Shown here piece after piece: positions 7,002-14,592 of a stretch of DNA of 20,027 bases. Every line of letters begins with the position of its first letter. Position 1 is the first letter of the stretch. This DNA is from a virus: IMG/VR virus record IMGVR_UViG_3300025736_000271, positions 1-20,027 of that record; one strand, 5' to 3'. The notes under the pieces were generated by a model, which was not told the origin of the DNA, did not search any database, and saw only the letters and a program-made list of their open reading frames with translations. A program made the position numbers and the translations under genes.

Positions 7002-7017
7002 CTGCCGAGGAGAGATT

Positions 7018-7191
7018 ATGATACGAGTTCGTAACACAAAGAGACATCAGCGGGTTATCAATATGCTGGGCAAGACACAGTATATTGCGCCACGAAGCAC
7101 GGTAGAGTTGACCGAGGCCGAGTTTAAGTGCACTGAGATACAGAACTTGATAAAGAAAGACTACCTTCGGGTAGTAGGGGGGGCTGCATAA
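7018..7191 (+). CDS. Small 57-residue protein directly upstream of the sheath gene
   Basis: The ATG at 7018 follows GAGGAGA (7007-7013) at good distance, and the frame runs to TAA at 7189-7191, immediately before the sheath ATG at 7192. The protein starts MIRVRNTKRHQRVINMLGKT and ends KKDYLRVVGGAA. It is basic and small, with a beta-then-helix look, and the segment LTEAEFKCTEIQNLIKKDYLRV resembles the end of short proteins that advise residue positions by a terminal rule of the type lysine-rich then hydrophobic. Mu-like phages carry a similarly short protein (DUF2635 type) in this same place before the sheath. Homology to it is only suggested by size and position. The function is unknown; coupled translation with sheath is likely. 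Confidence 0.6.
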   Translation: MIRVRNTKRHQRVINMLGKTQYIAPRSTVELTEAEFKCTEIQNLIKKDYLRVVGGAA

Positions 7192-8724
7192 ATGCCCGGT
7201 AATGAGAGATACTTAGCTCCTGGTGTATATGTCTCCGAGATCCCTATGGGTGGAGAGCCACTACAGCCAGCAGGTAGTGCTGCTGCTGGAATGGTTATGA
7301 CCGCTGAATGGGGTCCGATGGACGTAGCTACGCTAGTCACGAGCTGGACGGACTTCGTCCGAACATTTGGCAACGATACCTCAAATGGATATGGGGCGTT
7401 AGGGGCAAGAGACTTCTTCAGGTTGGGCGGAAATCGCCTATGGGTGGCGCGTACATCGCACCACACAGACCAAACTGAAGCCACGAGTACCACTGCCGTA
7501 AAGGCCACTATCACAGTTCCTTCCAGCGAAGCTACCCCGCAAACCTTGTTTACCGTTACTGCAAAGTATTACGGCACGCTCGGCAACGACTTCAAGGTTG
7601 TGATCAGTGACGTTGACGCAGTTGACAAGACATTCATGTTGTCTCTGTGGAGATGGATTGACCCGTCATGGAAGCGTATCGATCGCTTCACTTATGTTGG
7701 AGTAGACTCCGCCGATGAAGTCAACTTCATGGAAGACAAGATCAATGATGTGTCCGCATATATCGTTATCACAAACACGGTTGAGGATGTTGTCCCTGCC
7801 GCTGGCACGTATACGATGATTGGCGGAACAGACGGCATTGCCGCCATGGATGATAATGACCACCTCGGGGATTCCGCTGGCAAGACTGGGCTTTACCAGT
7901 TCGATAGCGTACCTGAGATTCTAGGTATCTGCCATCCCGGCATTACCTCTACTCCAGTGATTATCGGTGGACAGGCATATGTGAGGGACACAGTTGCCCG
8001 CAGACAGCATGATGTTTACGTGTTTGACTTCCCTCTCGCCACTACTCCAGCAGGAGCGCTTGCATTAGCCCAGGATTCTTATATGTCTACTGGGTATGAG
8101 GCAGCATACTATCCATGGGTTGATGAGGGGACCACCGAGAAACCAGTGTCTCCTTATATGTTGGGCGTATGGGCGAAGAACGATTACGATAACGGCGTAT
8201 GGCACGCGCCAGCCGGTACCGCGTTCGAGCTTCCCATTAGCGGGCTGGAGTACGATCTGAACTTCGGTGACCTGCAAACACTGAACCCAGAGGGGATTAA
8301 CTCGATCTTCCACCTCAAGAGCGAGGGGTTTGTTCCTTGGGGCGATCGCACCCTGGACGTGCAGACGCACTTCCGTTACCTGAACATTAGGCGTTTCTTG
8401 AACGTTATCAAGAAGACCCTACAGGACGGAACTAATCAGTTCATCTTCGAGCCTAATGCACCTAACACGTGGGCCAGGATCGAGGACACCGCCCGACTGT
8501 TGATGATGTACTACTATTCTCTTGGCGCTTTCAGCGGGAAGACAATAGCAGAAAGCTTCTACGTGAAGTGCGACATCAGCACAAATCCGCCAGAACTTAC
8601 TAACCAGGGTATTTGCACCTGCGTTATCGGAGTGAACTTTGTTAAGCCTATCGAGTTCCTAGAATTCGAGGTACAGATCTACAACGATGGAGTCCTGCCA
8701 ATCGCCACTACGGCTGGGGCATAG
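7192..8724 (+). CDS. Contractile tail sheath protein
   Basis: The protein has 510 residues, in the common size range. The start touches the previous stop, and a G-rich site (AGGGGGGG, 7176-7183) lies eight bases upstream. The N-terminus LAPGVYVSEIPMGG and then GMVMTAEWGPMD are highly typical of sheath proteins (PGVYvxE, followed by GfvGxaexGP). Near the C-terminus, GINSIFHLKSEGFVPWGDRT and HFRYLNIRRFLNVIKKTL correspond to the conserved core where the gene-wide sheath signature WG-x-RT and the R-R helix lie. The end VNFVKPIEFLEFEVQIY (481-497) matches the usual last strand that interlocks neighbouring subunits. The protein wraps the tail tube and contracts on infection. This gene alone proves a myovirus-type tail. 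Confidence 0.95.
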   Translation: MPGNERYLAPGVYVSEIPMGGEPLQPAGSAAAGMVMTAEWGPMDVATLVTSWTDFVRTFGNDTSNGYGALGARDFFRLGGNRLWVARTSHHTDQTEATSTTAVKATITVPSSEATPQTLFTVTAKYYGTLGNDFKVVISDVDAVDKTFMLSLWRWIDPSWKRIDRFTYVGVDSADEVNFMEDKINDVSAYIVITNTVEDVVPAAGTYTMIGGTDGIAAMDDNDHLGDSAGKTGLYQFDSVPEILGICHPGITSTPVIIGGQAYVRDTVARRQHDVYVFDFPLATTPAGALALAQDSYMSTGYEAAYYPWVDEGTTEKPVSPYMLGVWAKNDYDNGVWHAPAGTAFELPISGLEYDLNFGDLQTLNPEGINSIFHLKSEGFVPWGDRTLDVQTHFRYLNIRRFLNVIKKTLQDGTNQFIFEPNAPNTWARIEDTARLLMMYYYSLGAFSGKTIAESFYVKCDISTNPPELTNQGICTCVIGVNFVKPIEFLEFEVQIYNDGVLPIATTAGA

Positions 8725-8734
8725 GTGATAATTG

Positions 8735-9700
8735 ATGGCTGAGGAAAAGAGAGCACGACGCGGTTTATTCACCGTCTCCGTTATAGGGGGCGGTGGAGAA
8801 CACAAGCTACAAAGTGTGAGTAACTTTGGGCTTGGTGTTGACGCCATAAGCTCGGTATCGGAGTCCACTCGACTTGATCAGTTTTCTCTCCCTGCGCAGT
8901 ACAACATGGAGAACATAACTCTCAAGGAGACTCCTTTTGCTGGATGCGACAATCAGCCTGCTACGAACTTCCTGTTCAAGGTGCTTGTTAATGGTACCGA
9001 GATTGGGCATATGCGTAGCGTGTCTGGTATTGGCGCGAGCTGGGATGTTATGGAGAATCGGGAATCTACTAGCCTCAATGTTCAGAAGTTGTTTAACAAA
9101 AGAACAACTCCCGACATCACGCTAAACCAGGTAATCGATCTCAACGAAGGTAATCCCTTCTACAACCAGATGAAAAAGATGGGTGAGTATGTCGGTCCCG
9201 GCAATGGTTATTCTGTTGTCGGTGGGGCTGACTGCGCGTATCGCGGTGACTGGTCATTCATCCTAATGAACCGATCAGGTGGTGAGGTTGCGCGATGGAC
9301 TATGTATGGCGCGTACCCAAGTCACTACCAACCAATAGGCGATCTTGATGCCTCCTCTAGCGAGGTCGGTATGAGGACTTTGACTCTTACATCTTCTCCT
9401 ATCTATGGTGTTCAGAATATAGAAGAGAAGGTTACGTCATGGCCTAATGGTGGACAGATTGTAAGCGGTGAGTTCCTCTCATGGATCTCTGGGGTATTTG
9501 CTGTACCAACACGCAAACACCTAATGCTCAACCTGTACCACCCTGATGCAATACCCGGCATGGGGCAACCAGCTAAGCGATGGAAGTTGTTTAACTGCTG
9601 GCCGTCTTCGGTTTCATACCAAGACCTTGATGCCGGATCTCCGGGGCTGTGTACGCGCGAAATAGTGTTGGCAACCGACGGGTTTCTACCCATAGGATAA
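8735..9700 (+). CDS. Tail tube protein, extended form with a repeated tube-fold end
   Basis: I choose ATG 8735 (321 residues) over TTG 8732, because AGGTGA at 8723-8728 is six bases before it. The central part follows the T4 gp19-like tube fold: NFLFKVLVNGTEIGHMRSVS (78-97), then TTPDITLNQVIDL (124-136), then RWTMYGAYPSHYQPIGDLDA (187-206) with SSSEVGMRTLTLTSS. A second version of the last block occurs at 282-318: RWKLFNCWPSSVSYQDLDAG and REIVLATDGF. The first 75 residues also contain MENITLKETPF, similar to the DITL strand. Usual tube proteins have 140-170 residues, so this one is about double. It follows the sheath gene, as tube genes do, and no second tube gene is seen. It could be the tube itself with extra domains, or a fused tube and initiator (T4 gp54 is similarly long). 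Confidence 0.75.
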   Translation: MAEEKRARRGLFTVSVIGGGGEHKLQSVSNFGLGVDAISSVSESTRLDQFSLPAQYNMENITLKETPFAGCDNQPATNFLFKVLVNGTEIGHMRSVSGIGASWDVMENRESTSLNVQKLFNKRTTPDITLNQVIDLNEGNPFYNQMKKMGEYVGPGNGYSVVGGADCAYRGDWSFILMNRSGGEVARWTMYGAYPSHYQPIGDLDASSSEVGMRTLTLTSSPIYGVQNIEEKVTSWPNGGQIVSGEFLSWISGVFAVPTRKHLMLNLYHPDAIPGMGQPAKRWKLFNCWPSSVSYQDLDAGSPGLCTREIVLATDGFLPIG

Positions 9701-9706
9701 GTAAAC

Positions 9707-9735
9707 TACGGGGCTTGTTGAACGCAGGCCCCGTA
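9707..9735 (+). terminator. Strong RNA hairpin between tube and chaperone genes, no U-tract
   Basis: The bases TACGGGGCTTGT at 9707-9718 can pair with GCAGGCCCCGTA at 9724-9735, leaving a five-base loop TGAAC. All 12 positions pair if two G-U wobbles are allowed, and eight outer pairs are perfect. The bases after the stem (TAGCATAAGG) contain no run of T, so this is not a textbook intrinsic terminator. It may cause partial termination or protect the 3' end of upstream tube and sheath message. It lies six bases after the tube stop in the longest intergenic gap (55 bases) after the first one. It is a natural boundary between highly expressed tail tube and weakly needed chaperone and tape measure genes. 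Confidence 0.6.
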
Positions 9736-9755
9736 TAGCATAAGGGAGTCCGATT

Positions 9756-10541
9756 ATGTACAAGCTACCAGTAGGTATTGTTAGAGATGGAAAGATCCTC
9801 GACGAGGTTGAGCTTAATCAGCCAACGGGGAGATCGTTAAAGAATATCCGTAACGCAATGAATATCAAGACACGTGGATTTAACCCCAAGGTGTATAAGG
9901 TAGTGCTGCGTGACGGGGTAAAGTCAATTAAAGGAATACCGGGATCTCCATCAGAAGATGACTTGATGAGCATGACGTGGTCTGACGCCGAATACATCTT
10001 CATGGAACTAGCTAGACTAGACCTTGATGGCGAGAGCCCCAAGCTCGCGGTGGAGTGTCCTCAATGTGGGAATAGCGTTACCGTTGAGTTCCCGATGGAC
10101 GAAGTTACAGTTGACCGTCTATCGGACAAAGATAGTACATCCAAGTTCGTAGGAGAGCACTTGATACCGTTCAAGCTCTCCAAGCCTATCTCTCTTGATT
10201 TAGAGGGGAAGGAAAAGATCAAGGATGGGAAGATGCGTCTACTGACTGTTGGAGAGATGTTGAAGCTGTACTCCAATGGCGGCGATAAGCTGGGGACAGC
10301 CATGCTGGATTCAGTCTGCCTTGCAATTGAAAGCCTTGGCCCACACGGGCACGAAGACTTCTCTAATGCTGAAATAGAATTACTTCCAGCAAAAGACATG
10401 AAGATGCTAGAACGTCTCTACAACGACAATCTCCCTGGAGTAACACCACCCGTAAGCGTGCCTTGCCCTTCTTGCGGAGAGGACATTCCTATGGGGACAA
10501 TCGATTGGGTGACAGATTTTTTAGTATCCAATCTGGTGTAA
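9756..10541 (+). CDS. Tail assembly chaperone, short (unshifted) form, with two CxxC pairs
   Basis: The protein has 261 residues and its start has AAGGGAG (9742-9748) seven bases upstream. It lies directly before the tape measure gene, where tail assembly chaperones lie in almost all long-tailed phages. These proteins bind the tape measure and bring in tube subunits and are not part of the final virion. Cys101-Cys104 (ECPQCGNSV) and Cys237-Cys240 (PCPSCGEDI) form two zinc-knuckle-like pairs, which could join into one zinc ribbon. Between them the sequence is mostly helical with Leu and Lys. CPxCG pairs are also known from T4 gp26-type baseplate assembly proteins. The gene ends with a slippery sequence that leads to a longer product, listed separately. 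Confidence 0.75.
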   Translation: MYKLPVGIVRDGKILDEVELNQPTGRSLKNIRNAMNIKTRGFNPKVYKVVLRDGVKSIKGIPGSPSEDDLMSMTWSDAEYIFMELARLDLDGESPKLAVECPQCGNSVTVEFPMDEVTVDRLSDKDSTSKFVGEHLIPFKLSKPISLDLEGKEKIKDGKMRLLTVGEMLKLYSNGGDKLGTAMLDSVCLAIESLGPHGHEDFSNAEIELLPAKDMKMLERLYNDNLPGVTPPVSVPCPSCGEDIPMGTIDWVTDFLVSNLV

Positions 10542-10744
10542 GGGTCAACCGCGATCATACGGTTACTATCGCTAAAGACCCAACATACAACCTCCCCGTA
10601 TTAGACGTAGAGGATCACTACTTTGCCATCAAGTACCACTGGACCGTCCCCCAAAGCGAAGCACTAACAGCGGCAGCACGCCGTATGCACCTAGTTATGA
10701 TAGCGAGAGACGCTGAGCTAGAAGCAGAGGCCTACGAACAATAG
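9756..10744 (+). CDS. Tail assembly chaperone, long form by programmed -1 frameshift
   Basis: Translation follows the short form for 256 codons up to 10523 (ending WVTDFL). It then slips back one base on T TTT TTA and continues with AGT at 10523-10525, reading SIQSGVRVNRDHTVTIAKDP and on to TAG at 10742-10744. The shifted product has about 329 residues, with a 73-residue extension. This matches the lambda gpG/gpGT type, where the shifted extension binds tube protein and the common part binds the tape measure protein. The extension frame lacks an independent start: its first possible codon is a TTG at 10463 inside the first gene, without a good SD. The gene ends eight bases before the tape measure ATG. 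The heptamer and frame agreement are seen; the frameshift itself is inferred, but is expected at this locus. Confidence 0.78.
10517..10523 (+). promoter_or_regulatory. Slippery heptamer T TTT TTA for -1 frameshifting
   Basis: The sequence is X XXY YYZ with X = T, Y = T and Z = A, and it is in the right register for the chaperone frame (codons GAT, TTT, TTA). The same heptamer serves in HIV-1 gag-pol. The zero-frame stop follows at 10539-10541. Downstream, AACCG (10547-10551) can pair with CGGTT (10560-10564). Alternatively, GCGAT (10551-10555) can pair with ATCGC (10568-10572). Both are short and lie more than 20 bases after the heptamer, so a stimulatory role is uncertain. Confidence 0.8.
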
Positions 10745-10752
10745 GAGAGTTA

Positions 10753-13700
10753 ATGGCTGGACAGATTGGCACACAGATACTACTAGGCATTGAGGAGCGC
10801 GTCATAGGCGCATCTCAGGCCATCAGCCAGATCAATCAAACAGCCTCCGCTGTTAGGAATGTCAATACACAGCTACGGAATCAGGGTTCTGCCGGTATTG
10901 CCGCCGGACGGGGTATGCAACAGGCAGGAGTTCTCGGTAGCGCCGCCACGCAGAAGATGGCACAGAGTACATTCCGCTTCACCTTCTATGCCCTGATGGC
11001 GATACGCGTCGGGCAAACACTCATGTCTAAGGTGTTTATAGAAGGATCTATGAAGGCGGCTAACTCCTTCCAGCACTCATTCACACTTATTGACGCTGTA
11101 CTACAAACAACCACAGCAAACATAGAGAAGCTTAAAGCATTGTCTATCGACGTTGCCATGAGAACTCCGTTCGATCCGTCTGACGTGGCTGAAGGCATAC
11201 GTGTCTTCGCTAAGGCTGGTTGGAGTGCGTCCGAGACTGCTGGTGCTATCTTCTCCTCGACTGAGTTGGCTTCTATTGGCGAGATGAATCTTGCCGATGC
11301 TGTCGCATTCACAGCCACCTCGTTAAAGGCTTACGGGCACGAGGCTTCGTGGGCAGCAAACGCGACTAACCTGATCGCGTTCTTCGCAAACAAGTCTAAG
11401 TTCTCCATGGAAGACCTTATGACCGTCATGGGAAAAGTTGGGGCAACAGCTCACGCCTATGGTCAGAATATGGCCCAGACGTTGCAGCTCGCCACCGCCT
11501 TTGCCCAGGTTGGCACTAGCTCGTCTGAGACGGGAACCATGATGCGCCAGCTGTATACCAGGGCATCCAGGAAGACCGTAGCTCCGTTGCTAGAGGGTAG
11601 CTTGAGGGCTCAGGGGCTTGAACCGCTGTATAGCGGAGACACCGGCAAGATGACTAATGTTGGACAAGCCTACGTTGCTCTAGCAAAGACTATTCAGGAT
11701 TATGAAGATACGCTCGAAGGTGCAGACTTAGCGGCATTCGGGCTGATGCGCGACCAAGAGCTCTATACGATGTTCGGTATTCGCTCTGTGAGATCCTTCC
11801 TTTCCCTCTCGTCTCTTAGCATGGAGAAGTTCCAAGAGCTCATGCCCGATGCTCTTGCCAGGACGCTAGAGAAAGCAGCAGAGTATGAAGAGAAGTACAT
11901 GGTGAAGTTGCGTTCTGATTGGGCGTGGGCTAAAGCTCAGGCTGGTACTACAATGAGGACGTTACAGGCCACCGTGGGTAACGCAACGCTGTCGATGACT
12001 CGTCCGTTTATTCAGGGTGGAACTGAAGTCATGGCGATGACCAATAGCTTGATCACAATGAACGATACCACCCAGCACATGATTCCTATGCTGTTCACCC
12101 TAGGTGGGGTGCTCGTTGCCGTATCGGGAATGGCCGCAATCGCCGCAGGAACATTCATGCTGGTCAAGACGCGACTGGCTGATATGGGGTCTGCTTTAGT
12201 GGCGGACACGATAGCCATGGCGCGTATGGAGAAGATATATGGCACAATGCGCGTGTCTCGGTGGGCCTCTAGGGGCGCAACAGCCACCATCGGTATGCGC
12301 AACCTGACCTCTTATGCGGCCTCCCCTATGCGTCTACTCGGCGCACTCACAACCGTTGGTACAATCATATACTATGCTTGGTCTAAGAACCTCGCCGGAT
12401 TAAAGGACATGACCACCAAGTTCTTTGGCAGTTGGAATTCACAGCTAAATAACACGGGTACATTAGGCGAACGCATAGCCAATAAGTTCAAGAATATCTT
12501 CCGACCGTATACCCAAACAGCCGGAGGCCACACTGGCACCATGTTCGGGTCTATGTTGGGAGGTGTTTCAGGGACACTGCAACAAGGCGGTGCCCTGGAC
12601 GGGATGTTGAAGGGTCTGGCTTTCGGGTTCAAGGCACTTGGCACAGTCTTGAAGTGGGTCGGTAAGGGTCTTGGCTACCTGTGGCGCACGGCATTCTATA
12701 TGCTTAACGGAATAGCCAAACTATTAGGCCGCGGCGACATAGCTAAAGGTTTCGAGAGACTTGGAACAGCTCTTGGCTGGCTTGTGTCAGCAGCTATCTT
12801 CGAGAAGCTGATCTTCGGTATAGGGGCTCTCGGCAAGAGTTTGATATGGTTGACAGGACAAGTTCTAGCACACACCGCCTTTAGGGGCATAGCAAGAGGC
12901 GCACCTATGGGTATGATGGGGTCCGCCCTGTTGGGGGCTGTCCCTGGACGGAGAACGCTGTTGGCCGCGCGGGGGCTAAAAGACCGGGCCTTAATGTGGG
13001 GTGCCCGAGCGGATGCGGGATATGAAAATGTAGCCAGGAGCGCCCTGGCTGGTGCCGGTGGTCCCTTAGTAAGCTCTACGGCGGCTGGGGGCAGTGCGCT
13101 CCAGTCTACACGAGAACAGCTTATCGCTATGCAAACAGCTAGCGTTATGAGGGGAGAGATACAGGCCGAGAACCTAAGAAAACTAAGCCTGATAAGGATG
13201 AGGGGCATGGAACAAGGCCTCACTAAAACACTCATCGAAAGAAATGTTGCTACGGAAATCGCGCGGAGCGGGCGACCGGGGATGTTCGGGGCTTTCCGTA
13301 TGAGGGGAAGCGCGATGTTCGGCAGAACGACGATTGGGCGTGGTGCTATGGACATAGCCAGCCAACCATATGGAAGGAACGTATTCGGCAACATGATTCC
13401 TTATTCCGCCGCTAGAGGCGGAGGGATGATGGCAGGGATGGCTTCGTTCCTGACACCGGCGATAGTGAGTGTTATTGCTGTTACCGTTATAGCCCTACTC
13501 GGCCTAGGCCTATACTCAATGATCTCGCGCATTAACTCCAACAACGCACACAAGGTTAATGACTATGCTCTTGGCGGATCTACCAGCATGGCACCATCCT
13601 CTATCACGGTCAACGTGTCTAGCGCACACGACGATCCCAAGGCAATAGGCGATACCGCTGCCGCTGCCGTTCAGAAGATACTGAACCACAACCAGGAAAT

Positions 13701-13755
13701 CGGCGAAGAGGAAACAGCGAGAACTAACTTAGCAAAAGCAATACCGGCCAGGTGA
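10753..13755 (+). CDS. Tape measure protein
   Basis: The protein has 1000 residues, the longest in the window, and starts after AGGAGAG (10743-10749). The N-terminal quarter shows the phage tape measure core: VAMRTPFDPSDVAEGIRVFA from residue 134, then KAGWSASETAGAIFSSTELA and a GTSSSETGTMMRQLYTRAS segment near 255-275. Hydrophobic segments lie at about 443-471 (LFTLGGVLVAVSGMAAIAAG) and 899-924 (IVSVIAVTVIALLGLGLYSM). The region between is rich in Gly, Ala and Met with amphipathic helices. The protein runs inside the tube and sets tail length. At the known value of about 0.15 nm per residue, it predicts a tail near 150 nm. Such hydrophobic parts are usually linked to DNA passage across the inner membrane. 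No lysozyme or peptidase motif was noticed. Confidence 0.92.
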   Translation: MAGQIGTQILLGIEERVIGASQAISQINQTASAVRNVNTQLRNQGSAGIAAGRGMQQAGVLGSAATQKMAQSTFRFTFYALMAIRVGQTLMSKVFIEGSMKAANSFQHSFTLIDAVLQTTTANIEKLKALSIDVAMRTPFDPSDVAEGIRVFAKAGWSASETAGAIFSSTELASIGEMNLADAVAFTATSLKAYGHEASWAANATNLIAFFANKSKFSMEDLMTVMGKVGATAHAYGQNMAQTLQLATAFAQVGTSSSETGTMMRQLYTRASRKTVAPLLEGSLRAQGLEPLYSGDTGKMTNVGQAYVALAKTIQDYEDTLEGADLAAFGLMRDQELYTMFGIRSVRSFLSLSSLSMEKFQELMPDALARTLEKAAEYEEKYMVKLRSDWAWAKAQAGTTMRTLQATVGNATLSMTRPFIQGGTEVMAMTNSLITMNDTTQHMIPMLFTLGGVLVAVSGMAAIAAGTFMLVKTRLADMGSALVADTIAMARMEKIYGTMRVSRWASRGATATIGMRNLTSYAASPMRLLGALTTVGTIIYYAWSKNLAGLKDMTTKFFGSWNSQLNNTGTLGERIANKFKNIFRPYTQTAGGHTGTMFGSMLGGVSGTLQQGGALDGMLKGLAFGFKALGTVLKWVGKGLGYLWRTAFYMLNGIAKLLGRGDIAKGFERLGTALGWLVSAAIFEKLIFGIGALGKSLIWLTGQVLAHTAFRGIARGAPMGMMGSALLGAVPGRRTLLAARGLKDRALMWGARADAGYENVARSALAGAGGPLVSSTAAGGSALQSTREQLIAMQTASVMRGEIQAENLRKLSLIRMRGMEQGLTKTLIERNVATEIARSGRPGMFGAFRMRGSAMFGRTTIGRGAMDIASQPYGRNVFGNMIPYSAARGGGMMAGMASFLTPAIVSVIAVTVIALLGLGLYSMISRINSNNAHKVNDYALGGSTSMAPSSITVNVSSAHDDPKAIGDTAAAAVQKILNHNQEIGEEETARTNLAKAIPAR

Positions 13756-13761
13756 TAAACA

Positions 13762-14346
13762 ATGGGAATGGGTAGCGCCGGGCCATATGCGCCGGGAAAA
13801 ACAAATAGAGGAATCATTAAGAATGCTGCGTTAGGGGTTTACATAATGTTCCAATACAACCCAAAGGAAACCAGTGACGGTATTCCGGTTACGTTTAAGA
13901 AAACACTGATTCAAGGTGGGGGATCGCCGTTGATTTCTTTCCAGGTGAGAGACGCGCCAAAGAAAACATTTGAATTGCTTCTTGACGCCCACGCATCGCC
14001 GCACGCTAATGGTCACATAGCCCAGGACTTAGACGACTTAGAGATGCTAACAGTCCCATACGACGAGGATGGAAAACCAATCATAATACCACCAAGGAGA
14101 ATGGGCGCTAAATCAGCTGCGACCCAGTCTAAGAAGGTGGTGGGCATCCCCCCTATGGTGAAGATAGCTTACGGCGGCAGGGTTCAGGTTGGCTTGATAA
14201 GTAACCTAACCATTAAGGAAGAGCTGCATGGGACTACAGCTGAATCTAGCGCGAATTCATACCCCACGAGGGCTCATGTGACGTTCGAGTTCCTAATCGT
14301 TGATGACAAGCGCATGGCGATATACTTCGAGGCGACACAACCATGA
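13762..14346 (+). CDS. Baseplate hub adaptor, CIS tube-protein family (N-terminal XkdP-like)
   Basis: The protein has 194 residues, and AGGTGA (13750-13755) is six bases before the ATG. It contains MFQYNPKETSDG (29-40) near the start, the F-x-Y-N-P-x-E motif of the contractile injection system tube protein family (Afp7 and XkdP N-terminal type). It then has an FELLLDAHAS strand at 70-79. The end YPTRAHVTFEFLIVDD (167-182) matches the conserved P-x-R-A-x-V segment of the same family. These proteins sit between the tube end and the hub. The ATG of the following LysM-like gene overlaps the stop (ATGA). In Afp- and XkdP-type genes both parts are normally one protein, so here they are two adjacent genes. 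Confidence 0.72.
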   Translation: MGMGSAGPYAPGKTNRGIIKNAALGVYIMFQYNPKETSDGIPVTFKKTLIQGGGSPLISFQVRDAPKKTFELLLDAHASPHANGHIAQDLDDLEMLTVPYDEDGKPIIIPPRRMGAKSAATQSKKVVGIPPMVKIAYGGRVQVGLISNLTIKEELHGTTAESSANSYPTRAHVTFEFLIVDDKRMAIYFEATQP

Positions 14347-14591
14347 TAAGGAATGCGGTAGAAACGGTTATATGGGAAGGGGAGACAATCAATCAGATGC
14401 GCATCCCAGAGACAGCTCCCGCTATTGGCGCTACGTACTATACCATCAAACAGAACGAGCCGTTGGACCTAGTGGCGTGGAAGTTCTACAAAGATGAATC
14501 GCTTTGGTATCTGATCGCTGACGTAAACGAGATAGACAATCCATTGGAACCCATAGAACAGGGCATAAGAATCATAATCCCTCCGAGGTAG
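14343..14591 (+). CDS. LysM-like baseplate protein (tail protein X / gp53-like)
   Basis: The protein has 82 residues and its start overlaps the previous stop (ATGA), which indicates coupling. Residues 32-80 follow a LysM-like pattern: YYTIKQNEPLDLVAWKFYKD, then SLWYLIADVNEIDNP and IRIIIPPR. This is the Y-x-V-x-x-G-D-(x)-L-(D)-x-I-A-x-x-(F/Y)-Y-x-D, W-x-x-I-(A)-x-x-N, (L/I)-x-I-P series known from tail protein X and the C-terminus of XkdP and T4 gp53. It probably joins the hub to the wedges. A peptidoglycan-binding role is possible for LysM in general but not needed in the baseplate. Confidence 0.75.
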   Translation: MIRNAVETVIWEGETINQMRIPETAPAIGATYYTIKQNEPLDLVAWKFYKDESLWYLIADVNEIDNPLEPIEQGIRIIIPPR

Positions 14592-14592
14592 T

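Noticed and set aside
7620-7660. TTGACA-like -35 boxes (about 7621 in the sheath gene and about 12850 in the tape measure gene)
   Set aside because: No TATAAT-like box lies at 16-18 bases from either. Both are inside genes and look like chance.
8732-8734. TTG start for the tube gene at 8732
   Set aside because: The ATG directly after it (8735) is better placed behind AGGTGA and is the more usual codon.
10463-10744. Independent gene starting at TTG 10463
   Set aside because: The codon lies inside the chaperone gene with no good SD. The slippery heptamer in proper register explains this frame better as a -1 extension.
12696-13394. Antisense open frame of 232 codons within the tape measure gene
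   Set aside because: It lies fully opposite a well-supported gene and has a composition (Ser, Pro, Ala, Ile) that mirrors the sense codons. No SD or family pattern is seen.
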